Shown: positions 26,780 through 36,163 of the stretch, piece by piece
Numbering within the stretch: the first letter of the stretch is position 1
Layout of the letters: each line of letters starts with the position of its first letter
Source of the DNA: Bacteroidia bacterium
GTDB taxonomy: Bacteria > Bacteroidota > Bacteroidia > CAILMK01 > JBBDIG01
Direction of reading: 5' to 3'
DNA: 64,000 nt
NCBI GenBank assembly: GCA_040880525.1
Contig: JBBDIG010000016.1
Location: 62,001 to 126,000, forward strand
Program-made: the position numbers and the translations under genes
Notes under the pieces: generated by a model
Seen by the model: only the letters and a program-made list of their open reading frames with translations
What the model was told of the DNA's origin: nothing
Databases searched by the model: none

Positions 26780-28109
26780 TTTCACCAACTTTCTCACTCT
26801 TCTCTTATTTGTCATTGCAGTTCCAGGAACTGTGCACGCACAGGATACGGCTTTCGCAAGGTCGGTGATTGACACCCTCACCAGCGAATATATGGGAGGG
26901 CGCGGCTACGTGGAACAGGGAGATATGAGGGCGGCACAATACCTTGCAGCATGGTATAAAGAAATTGGTCTCGCGAGTTACAAACCTATAGTAACGCCTG
27001 ATGGAAGATCAGTACACAATTATTTCCAGGATTTTGAACTGCCCGTAGTGACTTTTCCAGGAAAAATGGAGGCCCGTATCAACAAGAAAAAGCTGGTACC
27101 CGGGAAAGATTTCATTCTTGATCCCAACTCTTCAGGAACTTCCGGGAAGATGAAAGCGAGAATCGTAGAAATGCCAAGGGAGGCGCTAAGAGACCTCACC
27201 AGTTTTGCCGATTTTGCTTCGCAGAAAAAAATGCAAAAACGGGCAGTTTTAATTGATGAAAAAAAGTTTGCCAACCTGATAGATGATGAAATGCTGGTAA
27301 GCGCTAAGGGAAATGTTTTCGATGCCAGGGCACTGATCATCATTCCGGCCAATAACCGGCTAACATATGGTGTCGGCACGCAGCCACTCAACTATCCCGT
27401 CATTATAGTCGACTCCAATGCGGTGCCCGAGGATCCCAAAAAGCTGAAGCTGAAGATCGAATCCGAGTTTGTGCCGCGCTACAAGAGTCAGAATGTGATC
27501 GGGTACATATCAGGGCGGAAATATCCTGATTCGGTGATCGTATTCACTGCGCATTACGACCATCTGGGCCGAATGGGAAGCGATACCTATTTCCCCGGTG
27601 GGAATGACAACGGATCCGGGATCGCGCTGATGCTGGACCTGGCCCGTCATTTCGCCAGCTACGAAAACCGCCCGGACTACTCTATCGCATTTATGGCTTT
27701 TGGCGGTGAAGAAGCCGGCCTGGTGGGTTCTAAATATTACACAGAAAATCCGCTTTTCCCTTTGAATAACATTGCCTTCCTCATCAATATAGACCTAATG
27801 GGAAGTGGAGAAGATGGTGTTATGGTAGTGAATGGAGCCGTATTTAAAGAAGAGTATGAAAATTTTGAAAGGATAAACGATGAAAATGAATACTTGCCGG
27901 AGGTGAAGAAACGTGGGAAAGCAGCCAACAGCGACCATTACTTTTTCACCGAAGCGGGAGTTCCTGCTTTCTTTTTATACCTCATGGGTTCTTATAAAGA
28001 ATACCATACTATTTATGACAAGAATGAAATGACCCTGAAGGGATACCACGGCACTTTTAATTTGCTGGAAGATTATACGGACTGGCTCCAGAATCGTTTC
28101 GTCCGGTAA
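26754..28109 (+). CDS. Secreted M28-family zinc aminopeptidase
   Basis: A 451-residue protein with a signal peptide ending at about VHAQ. It has a PA-like insert and an M28 metallopeptidase domain with two-zinc ligands visible: TAHYDHLG, GNDNGSGIA, FGGEEAGLVGS, INIDLMGSG and the final His in EYHTIYD. The family removes N-terminal amino acids; Bacteroidota members usually act in the periplasm or on the outer membrane. There is no T9SS tail. The gene starts inside the end of purS, so it is co-transcribed with pssA and purS. Substrate is unknown. Confidence 0.85.
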   Translation: MRLRFISLDFTNFLTLLLFVIAVPGTVHAQDTAFARSVIDTLTSEYMGGRGYVEQGDMRAAQYLAAWYKEIGLASYKPIVTPDGRSVHNYFQDFELPVVTFPGKMEARINKKKLVPGKDFILDPNSSGTSGKMKARIVEMPREALRDLTSFADFASQKKMQKRAVLIDEKKFANLIDDEMLVSAKGNVFDARALIIIPANNRLTYGVGTQPLNYPVIIVDSNAVPEDPKKLKLKIESEFVPRYKSQNVIGYISGRKYPDSVIVFTAHYDHLGRMGSDTYFPGGNDNGSGIALMLDLARHFASYENRPDYSIAFMAFGGEEAGLVGSKYYTENPLFPLNNIAFLINIDLMGSGEDGVMVVNGAVFKEEYENFERINDENEYLPEVKKRGKAANSDHYFFTEAGVPAFFLYLMGSYKEYHTIYDKNEMTLKGYHGTFNLLEDYTDWLQNRFVR

Positions 28110-28267
28110 ATCCAATGCTCTGAAACGAGGGATTTAAACCCCAAAGGGCCAGGGGCACTGGTTGTAAAAAAATTTCGGTTAATAATTTTCCTGAAGAGGT
28201 ACGGGGCTATTGAAGCTTCTTCCAAATGGTGTCTATCAGTAAATGCATGAGACCATAATGGCCTCTC

Positions 28268-29725
28268 TTATTTCATTATTGTAAAAATAAATTCTGAACC
28301 CTTTCCCGGTTCGGATTTCACCTTGATAGCACCACCATAGCCGGCTATTATTTTCTTCACCAGGGCGAGTCCAATACCGGAGCTGTCCGGCATGCTATCC
28401 TTATCCAGCGTCTCGAACATTTTAAATATAGATTGATGGTATTTCGGATGAATGCCCTTGCCATTATCCAGTACGCTGAATTCATGAAACGAGGGCAGGT
28501 CCTTATATTTTATCTCAATTAATCCATGTGGCTTATCATTATACCGTATCGCATTGCTGATGAGATTGCTGAACACCTGTAACAATTTGGTGCGTTCGCA
28601 TTGCATGACCGGTAGCACCTCCGGTATTTTCAGCGTAATATTTTTCGGAACAGTGATCATGGTAAGGGTATTTTCCAGGATAAGCCTTACATCACAAGGT
28701 TCTTTCTTTCCGGCTGCCGCACCGGCACGGGAATATTCAAGGATGCTTTCAATCAGGCGGTGCATTGCCTGTGCTTTATTGATGATAAGCTTTAAATGTT
28801 CCTGGCCTTCTTTTCCGAGGGCGGTATAATTATCATCATAAAGCCACTGAGCGAGATTGCTGATAGCGCGCAGTGGCGCTTTCAGATCGTGCGAGGTAAC
28901 GTGGGCAAATTCTTCCAGGCTCTGATTGGTTTGCTGGAGTTCGCGGTTTTTATCCTTTATCAGCGCTTCTGCATTCTTCAGGTCGGTTACGTCCTGGGCT
29001 GTGCCTATCAGCCCGGTGGGTTTACCTTTGTCATCCACCACGGTCTCTCCCAGCGAATGCAGCCACCGTACCTCTCCCCTCGTATTGATAATTCTGTGAT
29101 GGAATCTATAAGGCCTTTGGTGTGTGATGGCAACGCGAATGGTTTCTTCCACGCGCTCCCGGTCTTCCGGATGCAAAAAGCTGGTATAGCGGGAAAAGTC
29201 CACTGGCGTTCCGGGTGCCAATCCGAAAATCTGGAAAAGCTCATCTGACCAGACCACCTGGTCTTTCTCCATATCCCATTCCCAGCTTCCTACATTTGCA
29301 AGGTGCTGAGCGGCTATCAGTTGCTTCTGGCTCAGCGCCCTGTGTTCTGTCGCTTGCTTTCTGTCAGAAATGTCAATCAGAGAACCGGCAAACCCGATAA
29401 ATTCTCCACTTTCATTATAACGGGGCCGGCCCAGGTTCTGCATCCACCGGTAGGTTCCGTCTTCCCTTTGCAGACGGCATTCACAGTCGAAAGGTGTTCT
29501 TGTTTCCAGGTGTTCAAGCAATTGCGACAAACAGGCTTCTTCATCATCCTGATGAATTCCCTGGATTCCTTTGCTTCCGGTTTCCTCCTTCATTGAGCGC
29601 CCGCGAAACTCAAGCAGAGTTTCATTTACATATATAATTTTCCCATGAGTATCGCTCGCCCATATCAATACCGGTAAATATTGCAATAATGATTCACCTA
29701 GTTCCTCTGTTGCCATATCAGTCAT
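28268..29725 (-). CDS. PAS-domain sensor histidine kinase
   Basis: A 485-residue soluble kinase without a signal peptide or membrane helix. Two PAS/PAC domains (about residues 10-125 and 135-255, with GFAGSLIDISDRK and GLIGTAQDVTDLK as PAC ends) are followed by a short coiled region and a HisKA domain. The phosphorylated His is about H279 in SHDLKAPLR. The ATPase domain shows the N box (NLISNAIRYND), G1 (VLDNGKGI) and G2 (SSGIGLALVKKI). It presumably senses a cytoplasmic signal such as redox state or a small ligand. No response regulator is adjacent, so its partner is encoded elsewhere. Confidence 0.9.
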   Translation of the reverse strand: MTDMATEELGESLLQYLPVLIWASDTHGKIIYVNETLLEFRGRSMKEETGSKGIQGIHQDDEEACLSQLLEHLETRTPFDCECRLQREDGTYRWMQNLGRPRYNESGEFIGFAGSLIDISDRKQATEHRALSQKQLIAAQHLANVGSWEWDMEKDQVVWSDELFQIFGLAPGTPVDFSRYTSFLHPEDRERVEETIRVAITHQRPYRFHHRIINTRGEVRWLHSLGETVVDDKGKPTGLIGTAQDVTDLKNAEALIKDKNRELQQTNQSLEEFAHVTSHDLKAPLRAISNLAQWLYDDNYTALGKEGQEHLKLIINKAQAMHRLIESILEYSRAGAAAGKKEPCDVRLILENTLTMITVPKNITLKIPEVLPVMQCERTKLLQVFSNLISNAIRYNDKPHGLIEIKYKDLPSFHEFSVLDNGKGIHPKYHQSIFKMFETLDKDSMPDSSGIGLALVKKIIAGYGGAIKVKSEPGKGSEFIFTIMK

Positions 29726-30073
29726 AAAAAATAAATTTTAAGAAATATGCTAACTCTCTAATTGTTTGAAAATAAGAAAATTTAATACGGAATAATGAAG
29801 TTATGGAATGCTCTCAGGTAGAAGTGCGGGGAAAACAAGTAGGCTGCGTTTAGCAGCAATTTCTCACAAAGCCGTTAACTACTAACCGGAGGTAAAGATT
29901 TTTTGTTGAAATTATTTTTAACACCGGGTTCTTTGCTTTAAAATATGCTGATACCTGACGGATCGGAAATTTTGGAGCTTTGTTTCTCAAAAAGTAAAAC
30001 AGTCTTGCTATTATTGCCGAAAATGGCAGTGGCGGTTGTGAGCTTGGAGTTCTAAATTTACGGCTCATTTCCA
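29726..30073. other. Divergent intergenic region between the kinase and the ECF sigma gene
   Basis: The 348 bases hold the promoters of both divergent genes. TAAATTTA at about 30054-30061 is a one-mismatch -7 element for the sigma gene. No gene, RNA or clear hairpin was seen. Confidence 0.4.
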
Positions 30074-30676
30074 GTGAGATCATTAAACCTGATACGGTTG
30101 TTCGGAAGCAAAAATTATAAATCTTTTACTGATGCGAACCTTGTGGAGCGGTTTCGCAACTCGCATGATAATGCGTTTATAGGAGAACTCTACCAGCGCT
30201 ATACCCATCTTGTATATGGAGTTTGCCTTCAATACCTCAAAAATGAGGAAGAAAGCAAAGATGCAGTAATGGAGATATATGAGCATATTATCTCCGCATT
30301 GAAAAAGCACCGGGTAGGCAATTTTCGTTCATGGCTCTACAGCGTTTCAAAAAATCATTGCCTGATGAAGTTAAGGAAGGATAAAAGCCTGGACCGCCAG
30401 CGCGATGAATATGAGCGATTTCTGATGGGTTTTATGGAAATAGATGAACAAACGCATCTGCTCAATGGCGAAGAAAAGGAGATTAAACTACAGCACCTTA
30501 CTGAAGGATTGACAAACCTAAATGAGGGCCAGCGACAATGCCTGGAACTGTTTTATTTTTATAATAAAAGTTATGAAGAAATAGCAGATGATACAGGACT
30601 GAACCTGAAGCAGGTAAAGAGCCACCTTCAGAATGGAAAGCGCCAGTTAAAGATATATATGGATAAGAATGCCTGA
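30074..30676 (+). CDS. ECF-type RNA polymerase sigma factor
   Basis: A 200-residue sigma-70 family protein. Region 2 (about residues 25-95) contains LYQRYTHLVYGVCLQYLKNEEESKDAVMEIYE and FRSWLYSVSKNHCLMKLRK. Region 4 (about 135-195) ends with the helix-turn-helix NKSYEEIADDTGLNLKQVKSHLQNGKRQLK. It would redirect RNA polymerase to genes for envelope or stress functions. The start is the GTG at 30074, as no ATG precedes region 2. Its last 8 bases overlap the anti-sigma gene, so the two are translated together and the neighbour is probably its regulator. Confidence 0.88.
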   Translation: MRSLNLIRLFGSKNYKSFTDANLVERFRNSHDNAFIGELYQRYTHLVYGVCLQYLKNEEESKDAVMEIYEHIISALKKHRVGNFRSWLYSVSKNHCLMKLRKDKSLDRQRDEYERFLMGFMEIDEQTHLLNGEEKEIKLQHLTEGLTNLNEGQRQCLELFYFYNKSYEEIADDTGLNLKQVKSHLQNGKRQLKIYMDKNA

Positions 30677-31772
30677 ATCTAAGCATATACCGCGCAGCCC
30701 GAAATCGGGAAAATGTCTTACGCTGGAAAGTATCAGAGGATACATAGAAGGCCGGTTGAGCACGGATGGCAAAGCTCGTGTGGAACAGCACATAAAGGGT
30801 TGTCCTCTCTGTGCCGATGCTGTGGAAGGATACCGGTCTTTCAACTTCAATCGCTCGGCAGCGAATGTCGCTGAGCTGAACCAGCGCATTACAGGAAAGC
30901 AGCCGCAACGGCTACGGCAGGGCATTGATTGGGCTCCCATTCTGCGCATTGCGGCTGTAGTTGCCGGGCTACTGGTGCTCGTGGGAGGTAGCTGGCTGGT
31001 TTGGCATTTTACTGATGGTTTCCAATCTGCTGACCAATCCACGGTTCAAACTGCCGGAGAGGAGACGCAGCAAGATGCCAAAAGATCTGCGCCAGAACCA
31101 AGAATGGCTGCCATACCTGACACGGCCGGGCCGGATACTTCGGAATTGGATGAAACCGGGAATGAACTGGCTTCAGCCTTAAATGAACAGGATCGTGTTG
31201 TTCGCAGGGAAATAAAGCCTGAGGCTCCCCGTGAAGAACCGGAGGATAAAGAAGAAATTAGTAAGAAAAGTATAGAACCTTTAGCAGAGGAATCTCCATT
31301 GGTTGTTCAGGAATCTGATGACAACGCAGATGGGTATTTTGATACAGCGCTAAGAAATAATGCAGCCCCTCAGAGCAAGAACGAAAGCGATAAAGATGCA
31401 TCTTCCGGGCAGATGATGGAAGTGGAAAGGGAAGCTGAAGCCAAAGACTTTTATTCGACAAATGAAGTAGATGCACCTCCGGCATATCCCGGTGGGAACC
31501 AGGCTATGCAGCAGTATATCAGCAATAATATCCAGCATCCCTCTGGCGATGAAAATGCTGCCCTGGCAGGTACGGTTACGGTCAGGTTTAGTGTGAACGA
31601 AAAGGGTAAAGTAAAGGATGAGGAAGTTGTAAGTGGCATCAATGCCGATTTCAATAAAGAAGCTTTGCGGATAATAAAGCGAATGCCCAAATGGACTCCC
31701 GGTAAACTAAACGGACACGATGTAACCGTAAAAATGACAGTTCCGGTAAGATTCCCGCCTTCACAGAAATAA
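30669..31772 (+). CDS. Zinc-finger anti-sigma factor fused to a TonB C-terminal domain
   Basis: A 367-residue protein with three parts. The cytoplasmic N-terminus carries HIKGCPLC (H41, C45, C48), the H-x3-C-x2-C motif of zinc anti-sigma domains. Residues ~91-113 form one membrane helix. The periplasmic part is a long acidic, disordered linker (~115-270) ending in a TonB-C domain (PPAYPGG, GTVTVRFSVNEKGKVKDEEV, KMPKWTPGKLNG-type strand, VPVRFPP). It would bind the overlapping ECF sigma factor and release it on a periplasmic or outer-membrane signal. The TonB-C domain suggests it listens to, or pushes on, an outer-membrane receptor directly. Which receptor is not evident here. Confidence 0.8.
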   Translation: MPESKHIPRSPKSGKCLTLESIRGYIEGRLSTDGKARVEQHIKGCPLCADAVEGYRSFNFNRSAANVAELNQRITGKQPQRLRQGIDWAPILRIAAVVAGLLVLVGGSWLVWHFTDGFQSADQSTVQTAGEETQQDAKRSAPEPRMAAIPDTAGPDTSELDETGNELASALNEQDRVVRREIKPEAPREEPEDKEEISKKSIEPLAEESPLVVQESDDNADGYFDTALRNNAAPQSKNESDKDASSGQMMEVEREAEAKDFYSTNEVDAPPAYPGGNQAMQQYISNNIQHPSGDENAALAGTVTVRFSVNEKGKVKDEEVVSGINADFNKEALRIIKRMPKWTPGKLNGHDVTVKMTVPVRFPPSQK

Positions 31773-31904
31773 TATTTACCTGGCAACTAATAATTCCAGG
31801 ACCTTCAATTTTATCAAAGTAAAAATATTACAAAGAAAAACCGGGAGGATTGAGACTCAACAAACCATTATGTTTATTCTTTTCAGAATTATATTTTTAA
31901 CAAA

Positions 31905-31936
31905 AAAGGATTGCCCCTATGACAAGGCAATCCTTT
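31905..31936 (-). terminator. Rho-independent terminator for the minus-strand propeller gene
   Basis: A perfect 11-bp stem (AAAGGATTGCC at 31905-31915 with GGCAATCCTTT at 31926-31936) and a 10-base loop. On the minus strand it is followed by a run of T's and lies 40 bases beyond the stop codon of 31977-33824. It may also block read-through from the anti-sigma gene on the other strand. Confidence 0.8.
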
Positions 31937-31976
31937 CAACTAAATCACGTCCAAATAAAAAACCTAATAAAAAAAC

Positions 31977-33824
31977 CTAATGAGCAGGCGGTGCTGCTAT
32001 CACGATACGACCATTTTTAGCAGGAACACCGTCTGCGCATATCGAATATATATAGACTCCGGAACTCAGATCTTCGCGCTGTACCGCCACCTTAGAGCCG
32101 GTACCGGAGAGATGTCTCACTTCGTTACCAAGGAGATTGTACAGCCTGAGGTCGTAATCTGATACGGAGGGAAAGTCAATGTAGAAAATGTCATGGGCGG
32201 GATTCGGATAGGGGCCGGAAGCGGATTGAACCTGAGCGGGTTCAGCCACTGACGAAGGAAGCGCCTGATAGAAAAGTCCTCCCGGAGCCATCCATTCGTC
32301 TGAAAGCAGCGAATCTAGCGCACCACCAAAATAGAGTGCATCCCTGAAAACGATACCGGTATTAAGGCTTCCTTTCATCGATGCCATGCCTTCACCATAG
32401 CCGGCTTTATTATATTCAATGATATTTTGGCCATAGTTTCCGATGCCTGGGAAAAAATTGAAATCACCGATAATATAAAGATGATCCCCGTGTTGGAGAA
32501 ACCTGTTGATCCTTTGTCCGGAAATGGATTGACGGGTGTGCTCAGTTTCCCAGTTATCACCATCCCATGAGGCAAATCCTTCAATGTCTGCCTGATGTTC
32601 ATCCTTCAGTTCTCCTCCTGCATAGATTTTTCCATCATACTCCGCTAGTGCGTTTACCGGGCCTTCAATTCCACCATCCATTGCCTGCCATGTATGGGAG
32701 CTGTAAAGGGCAATGTGCTTTGCCGCGGTGGTGCCTGCCATTGTGAATTCACCCGCTACCACCAGATCGCCCTCAGAGGTTGATATCAGTGCATTCACGG
32801 GTCCGTTCACCTGTTCAGGCAAGGAAATCCAGTTACCGAAACCCAGCCGTGACAAATACAAATTCGACACAGTGCCGGATGCGGTAAATGAACCTCCTGC
32901 GTAAAGTGTATTGTCGTGAACGGCCAATGTCCTTACAGGAGCGTTGAAACCGTTGCCAACTGCTTCCCACTTGGAACCTGTCCAGCGGGCCACGTATGCA
33001 GCAGGTTCTCCGTCTGCCAGGGTGAATTCTCCCCCCACGTACAGCGTGTTGGTGTAGATTGTCATTGCACTGACGCGGCCATTTAGTCCATCGCCCAGTT
33101 TCATCCAGTTGTTGCCATCAAATGCTGCAATATTATTCATCCCTTCCATTCCTTCCACTTTATCAAATTCGCCTGCCACATAAAGCATTTCCTTTCCACC
33201 TACCATCGTGGATAGAAATACTTCGATCTCTCCTTCCACCTTTGCACCTTCTGTTGTCCAGCTATATTGAGGTTGGTAAGCCGGTTGTATCCAGGCGAGT
33301 TCATCCATAGTAAATCCTGACTGCTTCACCCAGTCGTTAAGTTCAGGAAAATGCATTTGGCGGAGGTAAGCATAGTTGTCTTCGCGGCTGACCATCTCCG
33401 CCAGTTCGCGGTGGCCACTGCTGATAATGAGCTGGCCTACAGCGCAAGGCGTGCCATGAACATCAATAAAATAAGGAATGCGATGCTCGTGGAATGTGTT
33501 AACGGGAAATTCCCCGCGATTCTGGTAGCGGTGCAAATCATCCAGTGATTCAGCGCGGTGGGCTGCAAAGGCGGGCGCGATAGCCGGAGTATGTGCCCTG
33601 AGATGCTGCTCCACCAGGCGTAAATGTGTTTGGATGCGGGCAATATCATTCTCAAAGCTGACTTCTTCTGAGAGTGAATGAGGACTTACTTTCAGCCATT
33701 CTTTATTGACTTCGCAGAGGTGTGCATAAAGAGAGGCTTTTTTTTGAGGTTCCAACGCGTTGATGCTGCCGGCAACCAAAAGAAATACGGTGATAAAAAT
33801 TGAATGCTGAATTAAAGTTTTCAT
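31977..33824 (-). CDS. Secreted beta-propeller protein with T9SS type A sorting domain
   Basis: A 615-residue protein with a signal peptide (MKTLIQHSIFITVFLLVAGS). Residues ~30-190 form a conserved-looking helical domain (FEHRIPYFIDVHGTPCAVGQ-like segment, DELAWIQPAYQPQYSW). Residues ~195-530 hold tandem blades of the form LYVGGEF..A..VARWTGSKWEAVGNG, as in Kelch/Rax2-like propellers. The last ~80 residues are a sorting domain (PYPNPAHDIFYIDF, GVYIYSI). It is predicted to be on the surface or secreted. The N-terminal domain recurs upstream of such propellers in Bacteroidota but has no function I know. A strong terminator follows. Confidence 0.78.
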   Translation of the reverse strand: MKTLIQHSIFITVFLLVAGSINALEPQKKASLYAHLCEVNKEWLKVSPHSLSEEVSFENDIARIQTHLRLVEQHLRAHTPAIAPAFAAHRAESLDDLHRYQNRGEFPVNTFHEHRIPYFIDVHGTPCAVGQLIISSGHRELAEMVSREDNYAYLRQMHFPELNDWVKQSGFTMDELAWIQPAYQPQYSWTTEGAKVEGEIEVFLSTMVGGKEMLYVAGEFDKVEGMEGMNNIAAFDGNNWMKLGDGLNGRVSAMTIYTNTLYVGGEFTLADGEPAAYVARWTGSKWEAVGNGFNAPVRTLAVHDNTLYAGGSFTASGTVSNLYLSRLGFGNWISLPEQVNGPVNALISTSEGDLVVAGEFTMAGTTAAKHIALYSSHTWQAMDGGIEGPVNALAEYDGKIYAGGELKDEHQADIEGFASWDGDNWETEHTRQSISGQRINRFLQHGDHLYIIGDFNFFPGIGNYGQNIIEYNKAGYGEGMASMKGSLNTGIVFRDALYFGGALDSLLSDEWMAPGGLFYQALPSSVAEPAQVQSASGPYPNPAHDIFYIDFPSVSDYDLRLYNLLGNEVRHLSGTGSKVAVQREDLSSGVYIYSICADGVPAKNGRIVIAAPPAH

Positions 33825-34107
33825 AATGTGATTATTTTTAAGTTAGCGGTACCGGGTTTTTCAAAATGACGACAGGAACCCAAAAGAAGTTGCCTGTAAA
33901 TTCGTCCGGATACCGGTGTACATGATGACGATTTGAGAGTCAAAAGGTCTATTCTCAGTTCATATTTGAAATGAAATAAAATACAAGCGGGCGTTGCTGT
34001 TTATAAATGGCGGGCGGCTTATCAGGACAAACAAAAAGATTGACAGAAAAAATATTTTTAATATTGACATTTGCCGGGAGGCCGGAACACAATCTTAAAA
34101 GGCTTAA

Positions 34108-35130
34108 ATGGATTCGATAACGCAAATAGCTTTGGGAGCCGCAGTGGGAGAAGCCGCACTTGGAAGAAAGGTGGGAAACAAGGCGGTTTTATGGGGGGCG
34201 GTGGCAGGCACCATCCCTGATCTTGACGTGATTCCCGGCCAGTTTCTCTCTACCCTGCAGGAGTTGGAGTTCCATCGCGGAGCGAGCCATTCCATCGTTT
34301 TTTCGGTAATAATGGCTCCCATCCTCGGATACCTTGTTTACCGCCTTCATAAAAATAGCGGAGCTTCATGGCGCGGATGGACGCTGCTGTTTTTCCTGTC
34401 ACTCATAACCCATCCGGTGCTGGATTGCCTCACGACCTGGGGAACGCAGTTTTTCTGGCCGCTGGATTATCGAGTAGACCTTAAGTCCATTTCGGTGATT
34501 GATCCACTCTACACCCTGCCATTGCTCATCACCACAATATGGCTGATGTTTAAGAGTCGCTCCGGCCGGGGGCGCAGGGTGCTTAATGTAATTGGTATCA
34601 GCCTCAGTTCCTTTTATTTAATTTTCACATTAGGAAATAAGGCAATGATCCACCAGATATTTGAAGAGGAACTGGAGCGGCAGAATATCAGCTATAACCG
34701 GTTTGATACACGGCCAACTTTGTTTAATAATATTCTCTGGACCTCCAACGTGGAAGCCGATTCCGGTTATTACCTCGGTTATTATTCCTTTCTTGATCCT
34801 GATGAAAGCATACACTTCAGGTATATTCATAAAAATGAAGAACTGCTGGGGGAAGTGGAAAACGAGCCGAAAGTGAAACGCCTTCTGAAAATTACGCAGG
34901 ACTGGTACACGCTGGAAAAAGAGGGTGAGCTGCTCCTGGTAAACGATCTGCGTTTTGGGCAAACTATGATCTGGCCGGATGAAAATGAGCGATTTGTCTT
35001 TACCTATACCATCGAAAAGGATAATGGAGAAGTCATCATCGGCCAACGGGAAAATGACTTCAGTCAGGGAACCGAATTGCTGAGCCAGCTTTGGCACCGC
35101 CTCAAAGGCCATAAAAATCCACCCCGTTAA
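34108..35130 (+). CDS. DUF457/YdjM-type membrane-bound metal-dependent hydrolase
   Basis: A 340-residue protein starting MDSITQIALGAAVGEAALG, characteristic of the YdjM/DUF457 family. The metal-binding residues appear as GTIPDLDVI, FHRGASHSI and THPVLDCLTTWGTQ. Several membrane helices lie between residues ~60 and 180, and a soluble C-terminal region follows. Relatives are inner-membrane phosphatase-like or hydrolase-like proteins of uncertain substrate. The stop is followed 15 bases later by an M28 peptidase gene, so the two may be co-transcribed. Confidence 0.8.
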   Translation: MDSITQIALGAAVGEAALGRKVGNKAVLWGAVAGTIPDLDVIPGQFLSTLQELEFHRGASHSIVFSVIMAPILGYLVYRLHKNSGASWRGWTLLFFLSLITHPVLDCLTTWGTQFFWPLDYRVDLKSISVIDPLYTLPLLITTIWLMFKSRSGRGRRVLNVIGISLSSFYLIFTLGNKAMIHQIFEEELERQNISYNRFDTRPTLFNNILWTSNVEADSGYYLGYYSFLDPDESIHFRYIHKNEELLGEVENEPKVKRLLKITQDWYTLEKEGELLLVNDLRFGQTMIWPDENERFVFTYTIEKDNGEVIIGQRENDFSQGTELLSQLWHRLKGHKNPPR

Positions 35131-35145
35131 TATTACAGTTATTAA

Positions 35146-36078
35146 ATGAGCAAAACAGATATTGAACAAATCGAGCTGTTGCTAAAGTATATAAAGCCTG
35201 AAGCAGTGAGGACGCATTTGCAGGCGATAGCCGGTGAACGCCACCGCATTTCAGCACCCGACCACCTGGAAAAAGTCAGGGAATACATCAAGCGGGATTT
35301 TATCCGGTGGCTTAGTAAAAGTGATTCCAATAAATTCTCAACAGCGGAAACTGCCGGAGAAAATTTATGGAGTCATATTGCCGGGGAGGCTCCGGAAGGC
35401 ACTTGGCTCCTTACAGCCCATTACGATTCTGTAGCAGGTTCTCCGGGAGCTGATGACAATGCTTCAGCCGTGGCTGGAATGCTCTGTGCATTACGTGCGC
35501 TGAGCCATTTCCGGTACAGGGATAATATTGTTTTTGTAGCATTCGACCTTGAGGAGGCTTCCCTGGCGGGCAGCGAGGCTTTTGTGCAGCAGCTTAACGA
35601 TTGGCCGCTCCAGCCTGTGAAAGGTGTGATAAACCTGGAGATGATAGGATATACCGCAGAGGAGGAGAATTCACAGTTTTTCCCGCCAGGGATGGAACAG
35701 CTTTTTCCGCAGCAGATAAGGGAGGTGGAGCAGCGGGGACGCAAGGGCGACTTCATCACCAATGTGGCCAATGCCGGTTCCCTTTCATTGATGTCGAAGT
35801 TTGAAGCTACGGCAAAGGAACTGTTGCCGGACCTGCCCGTGGTTTCCATTGCCGTTCCGGGAAATGGAGAGATGGCGCCCGTTCTCCGGAGGAGTGACCA
35901 TGCTCCATTCTGGGATGCCGGCATCCCTGCTCTGATGCTGACGGATACCTCCGAATTCAGAAACCCGAATTACCATCTTTCCACGGATACGCTTTCTACC
36001 CTGAATATTGACTTCATTACAGTTGTAACCAAAGCCGCCACCGCCACTATTGCCCGCCTTGCAGGTTTGCGCATTTAA
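35146..36078 (+). CDS. Cytoplasmic M28-family peptidase
   Basis: A 310-residue protein without a signal peptide. It carries the M28 zinc-peptidase core: LLTAHYDSVAGSPGADDNASA (first zinc His and bridging Asp), VAFDLEEASLAGS (Glu-Glu), NLEMIGY and a late His in PNYHLSTD. It lacks PA and signal regions, unlike the secreted M28 enzyme at 26754-28109, and the two are only distantly similar. It probably trims peptides or aminoacyl conjugates. It sits 15 bases after a DUF457 gene. Confidence 0.82.
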   Translation: MSKTDIEQIELLLKYIKPEAVRTHLQAIAGERHRISAPDHLEKVREYIKRDFIRWLSKSDSNKFSTAETAGENLWSHIAGEAPEGTWLLTAHYDSVAGSPGADDNASAVAGMLCALRALSHFRYRDNIVFVAFDLEEASLAGSEAFVQQLNDWPLQPVKGVINLEMIGYTAEEENSQFFPPGMEQLFPQQIREVEQRGRKGDFITNVANAGSLSLMSKFEATAKELLPDLPVVSIAVPGNGEMAPVLRRSDHAPFWDAGIPALMLTDTSEFRNPNYHLSTDTLSTLNIDFITVVTKAATATIARLAGLRI

Positions 36079-36163
36079 AGGAGGCGTAAAAACAGATGTA
36101 TTACTTTGGTTGGAGACCAAAATTTATTTAGAATATTCCTTCATTTGTTCCTGAGGTTTCACG

